Part shown: positions 61,302 through 64,000 of the stretch, piece after piece
Numbering within the stretch: the first letter of the stretch is position 1
How the letters are laid out: each line of letters opens with the position of its first letter
Source: Bacillota bacterium
Lineage (GTDB): Bacteria > Bacillota > Clostridia > Christensenellales > Aristaeellaceae
Direction of reading: 5' to 3'
NCBI GenBank assembly: GCA_023404345.1
Contig: JAEYCB010000012.1
Span: 1 to 64,000 of the forward strand
Length of the DNA: 64,000 nucleotides
Program-made: the position numbers and the translations under genes
Notes under the pieces: model-generated
What the model was told of the DNA's origin: nothing
What the model saw: only the letters and a program-made list of their open reading frames with translations
Databases searched by the model: none

Positions 61302-62573
61302 TTAGCGGGCGTAGCGCTGAAGGACGGTGTTCATCGTGGTTATGGCGTCCTCAACGGTGCCGTTGCCCGCATACGCGTCGCGCAGGGCAGTCATGGCCGC
61401 GTCCTTAAACTCTGCGCCATAGAGGTTATATCCCATCGAGATGGAGTTAAGCTCGCTCACCTGGGGCACAAGTCCCTTGATTCCCTCAGGCAGTACGATC
61501 ATGTCATCGGTCATGTTGGTCAGGACCGGTACGGTTCCGCGCGCGTTCTGGATGATTTTGAAGTTTTCCGGTTCAAATACCCAGTTGATAAACAGCTCCG
61601 CCGCCTCTGCCATAGCCGGATCGCTCTGCTCTGTCAGAGCAAAGGCAACCTCGGTAGAAGAGCTGATCCACAGGTCTTTATCGGGGTCGTTGAAAGGCGG
61701 AAAAATCGCAACGCCGGCATTTTCGCGTCCGCAATATTCGTCAATCGCGGCCAACGCGCCGGAAGAAACCCAGTTGCCACCCAAAAGCATCGCGGCGCCG
61801 CCTTCCGCCATAATGGCTACGGCATCGTCCTGTGTGGTGGTTGCGCTGCCGGTCATCAGATAGGGAATGACCTGCTTCAGTTTTTCCGCCGCCTCCGGAT
61901 ACTTGGTGAAATCAAACGTGCCATCCTTCATGCCGGCTTCGTAGGCCGCGCCTTCTTCCGGCGTCTGGAAGCAGTTTGCCAGCATCAACTCATAAAGCAT
62001 ATAGCAGATGGTGTGGTGATCACCGTTGATCAAAAGGGGTGCATAATCTGTCTTTTCCTGGATATCGGCACAGCACTTGAGGAACTCATCCCAGTTGGCA
62101 GGGGGATTATCCCATCCCGCTTCCTTAAGTGCATCCGTATTCACATACAGCGCAGAGAAAGAGGCGCCCTGGGTAATGCCGGAAAGGATGCCGTTGTAGG
62201 TAAACGCCTGGAGGAAGCGCTCCGGCACGTTTGCCGCGCACGGCATACCGGTCAAATCTCTAATCAGCCCACCTTCAATCATATCAAGGTAGATATCCGA
62301 AACGGTGAGTTTAATAACACCGGGCAAGTCATTAGCGGCAATACGCGCCGAAATAAATTCCGTAATATTCTGATCGCTTCCCACGGATTCCAGCGTAATC
62401 CAGGGGTACTCTGCTTCAAAGGAAGCCTTCATGTCCTGCCAGGCATCCGCCCAGTTGGTATCGACGATACATACCTCCAGGGTCACCGGTGCATGTTCCT
62501 CCGCCACGGCTGCACCAGAAAAAATCAGGAGGGCCAAAATGGATACAAGAATAAATGACAACCCTTTTTTCAT
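61302..62573 (-). CDS. extracellular sugar-binding protein (family 1)
   Basis: 423 residues from ATG 62573. Signal peptide MKKGLSFILVSILALLIF, cut near AVAEE, no lipobox. SBP_bac_1 fold: TLEVCIVDTNWADAWQDMKA, FEAEYPWITLESVGSD, the AIMAEGGAAMLLGGNWVSSG block, AAELFINWVFEPENFKIIQN near the C-terminus. Ligand unknown. First gene of the operon SBP-permease-permease-esterase. Confidence 0.92.
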   Translation of the reverse strand: MKKGLSFILVSILALLIFSGAAVAEEHAPVTLEVCIVDTNWADAWQDMKASFEAEYPWITLESVGSDQNITEFISARIAANDLPGVIKLTVSDIYLDMIEGGLIRDLTGMPCAANVPERFLQAFTYNGILSGITQGASFSALYVNTDALKEAGWDNPPANWDEFLKCCADIQEKTDYAPLLINGDHHTICYMLYELMLANCFQTPEEGAAYEAGMKDGTFDFTKYPEAAEKLKQVIPYLMTGSATTTQDDAVAIMAEGGAAMLLGGNWVSSGALAAIDEYCGRENAGVAIFPPFNDPDKDLWISSSTEVAFALTEQSDPAMAEAAELFINWVFEPENFKIIQNARGTVPVLTNMTDDMIVLPEGIKGLVPQVSELNSISMGYNLYGAEFKDAAMTALRDAYAGNGTVEDAITTMNTVLQRYAR

Positions 62574-62643
62574 GACAATCCTTCCTTCTCCATATGTTTT
62601 TATGAAAGCAGGCGCTGCTTTACATACCGTCATTTATGAAGGT

Positions 62644-62672
62644 ATTATACCCTTGGGGCAAATTTATTGTAA
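62644..62672 (-). promoter_or_regulatory. promoter of the sugar ABC/esterase operon
   Basis: Minus strand TTACAA (62667-62672), 17-bp spacer, TATAAT (62644-62649). The nearby inverted repeat AGCAT-N10-ATGCT (62673-62692) lies just upstream and could be the LysR site. Confidence 0.7.
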
Positions 62673-62702
62673 AGCATCAGATAGGGTATGCTAAGCTTAT
62701 GC

Positions 62703-62731
62703 TTGAATGTAAGGTGGGAGCGTGTTATCAT
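62703..62731 (+). promoter_or_regulatory. promoter of the LysR gene
   Basis: TTGAAT 62703-62708, 17-bp spacer, TATCAT 62726-62731. Confidence 0.7.
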
Positions 62732-62765
62732 CCTTATTGCCTTTCACCACGAGGAGGGATTTTTG

Positions 62766-63632
62766 ATGGAATTGTTGCAGTTGCGTTATTTCTGCCGCGC
62801 TGCTGAAACTCAGAATTTTACCAAAACTGCCGCTGAATTTCTGGTGCCTGTTTCAAACATCTCCCAGACCATTCGGAAACTGGAAGGTGAACTGGAAGTC
62901 AAGCTTTTTGACCGTCACGGCAACAGCGTTACGTTAAATAAAAACGGCGCGCTTTTTTACTCCTACATATCCAAAGCAGTTGCTTCCATTGAAGAAGCAC
63001 GGCTTGTATTAAAGGAACGCACCGGGGATATGTCCGGAAAAATCAACATTCTTGCTCTTGCGAACCGCGATGTGGTTTCCCAGTGTATCTCCCTCTTCCA
63101 TCAGCTTTATCCACATATGGAGCTGACACTTGAAACCAGTCTGGAAAAAAAAGGTTTTCATTCGTTTGATCTGATTGTATCAGGTGAGGACAGCCGTCTG
63201 AATGACTATCAGAAAACGCTTTTATTGGACGATACGTTTATGATCGTAGTATCCTCAAAGAGTGAATATGTCCATCAACATGCCATGACAAAGGAACAGC
63301 TGGAAAAAGAAGAGTTTATTACACTGGCAAAAAGCATCAGCTTTAACTCTGCTTTGCAGCGTCTGGGCGAGCAATTGGGGTTCACCCCCGCAATTATGAT
63401 TGTCTGCGAAGACCCCTATTACATTATAAAGTATGTAGAGGTAGGGCTGGGCATTGCATATATTCCATCAAAGACATGGAAAAACCGCCTCAGTCCGGGG
63501 GTAAAGCTGCTTCCCGTGGCAGGGTTGTCCATCCAAAGACAGACCTATCTGTACCACAACCCCAGAGCAGCTCACAGCGAAGCATCCCGGCACTTTGCGA
63601 AAATGCTGATCAACTTATCCTCCGGACTGTAA
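62766..63632 (+). CDS. LysR-family regulator of the sugar ABC/esterase operon
   Basis: 288 residues. HTH MELLQLRYFCRAAETQNFTK, TAAEFLVPVSNISQTIRKLE, then the effector domain (about 90-288). ATG 62766 has GAGGAGGGA 6 bases upstream; the frame upstream is not conserved-looking. Divergent from the binding-protein gene, the usual place for a LysR activator. Its AT content is higher than that of the neighbouring housekeeping genes. It overlaps the 3' end of the sigma gene by 18 bases. Confidence 0.92.
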   Translation: MELLQLRYFCRAAETQNFTKTAAEFLVPVSNISQTIRKLEGELEVKLFDRHGNSVTLNKNGALFYSYISKAVASIEEARLVLKERTGDMSGKINILALANRDVVSQCISLFHQLYPHMELTLETSLEKKGFHSFDLIVSGEDSRLNDYQKTLLLDDTFMIVVSSKSEYVHQHAMTKEQLEKEEFITLAKSISFNSALQRLGEQLGFTPAIMIVCEDPYYIIKYVEVGLGIAYIPSKTWKNRLSPGVKLLPVAGLSIQRQTYLYHNPRAAHSEASRHFAKMLINLSSGL

Positions 63633-64000
63633 TGTTTCCGTCTTATCCGTGCAATCCAGCCCCTGCTTAAGCAGTTCCTTTCCCCTTCGCTCCCAACGCG
63701 AAATCTGGGGCTGACCCACACCGAAGCGTGCAGCCAAGTCGGCCTGCGACCATCCCTGTGCAAAACGCAGCCACAGCACCTGCGCATAGGGAGTGGGCAG
63801 GCGTGTAAGCGCATCTTTCAGCAGCACCCAGTCTTCAAAGCTCTCCTGTGGTGCAAAGGCCGTTTGCACATCCAGTGCACCGTCCGCGCGGCGCATACGG
63901 TCACGAGCGGCCAGCATCTCCCCCAGCAGGGCAGGCTCTACGCCCACCTCCTGCGCCAGCTCACCCACCGTGGGTTCGCGGCCCTCACGGGCATTCAGCC
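63615..64000 (-). CDS. sigma-70 family factor, regions 3-4 (partial, 5' end beyond the window)
   Basis: At least 127 residues of the C-terminal part. From the window edge it reads LNAREGREPTVGELAQEVGV, the region-3 pattern of sigma B/F/G-type factors. Region 4 follows: LTRLPTPYAQVLWLRFAQGW and SQADLAARFGVGQPQISRWE with the -35-reading helix. Region 2 would lie beyond 64000. Stress or sporulation sigma factors are closest; which one cannot be decided from this part. Confidence 0.8.
   Translation of the reverse strand, partial: LNAREGREPTVGELAQEVGVEPALLGEMLAARDRMRRADGALDVQTAFAPQESFEDWVLLKDALTRLPTPYAQVLWLRFAQGWSQADLAARFGVGQPQISRWERRGKELLKQGLDCTDKTETLQSGG

Overview
The window looks like chromosome from a GC-rich anaerobic Firmicute of the Clostridia type. 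This is an inference from several things: two CtsR-like operators on an hsp20 gene, Gram-positive signal peptides without outer-membrane genes, consensus sigma-A promoters with 17-bp spacers, AGGAGG ribosome binding sites, TTG and GTG starts, and a sporulation/stress-type sigma factor at the right edge. The first ~125 bases do not read cleanly as rpsB and may be a contig-edge artefact.

Layout. 1-7227: translation and RNA genes rpsB(partial)-tsf-pyrH-argS-trmH family, then a HAD phosphatase and a GT-C-like membrane protein. 7228-9389: an isolated secreted flavin reductase flanked by perfect hairpins. 9390-15613: CtsR-controlled hsp20, a gph-like phosphatase, a membrane protein, trmO, an O-antigen-ligase-like protein, a ThrE exporter with a long leader, and a leaderless L,D-transpeptidase. 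15822-21944: a secreted parvulin foldase, then EetB-like and EetA-like proteins, a second flavin reductase with an FMN-attachment domain, and a MerR regulator. 22107-31439: a Cys-rich protein, an HI0933 flavoprotein, a BMP nucleoside-binding protein, a third flavin reductase behind a structured leader, and a nucleoside ABC transporter. 31636-42770: prfC, typA, a secreted protein of unknown function, GntR, NYN-LOTUS, nadE, a flippase and a pseudouridine synthase. 42778-55413: a GNAT/LysR pair, capA, aminotransferase/Lrp, fhs, DUF368, a TtcA-like protein, VanW-G5, a PHP phosphoesterase and ftsH. 55620-64000: adjoining tRNA-Gln and tRNA-Glu, a class-3-lipase-like protein, a DMT exporter, a LysR-flanked esterase/sugar ABC operon, and a partial sigma factor.

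The most interesting theme is extracytoplasmic flavin redox chemistry. Three secreted FAD reductases lie within 20 kb. One sits between a MerR gene and EetA/EetB-like genes; its promoter has the 19-bp spacer with a central palindrome that is typical of MerR activation. Another sits between the binding protein and the ABC genes of a nucleoside importer, behind a ~270-nt leader closed by an imperfect inverted repeat. The simplest reading is that this cell passes electrons across the membrane to covalently bound FMN and reduces several external acceptors, with each reductase controlled separately. The acceptors cannot be read from the sequence. No ApbE flavinyltransferase or NADH dehydrogenase is in the window.
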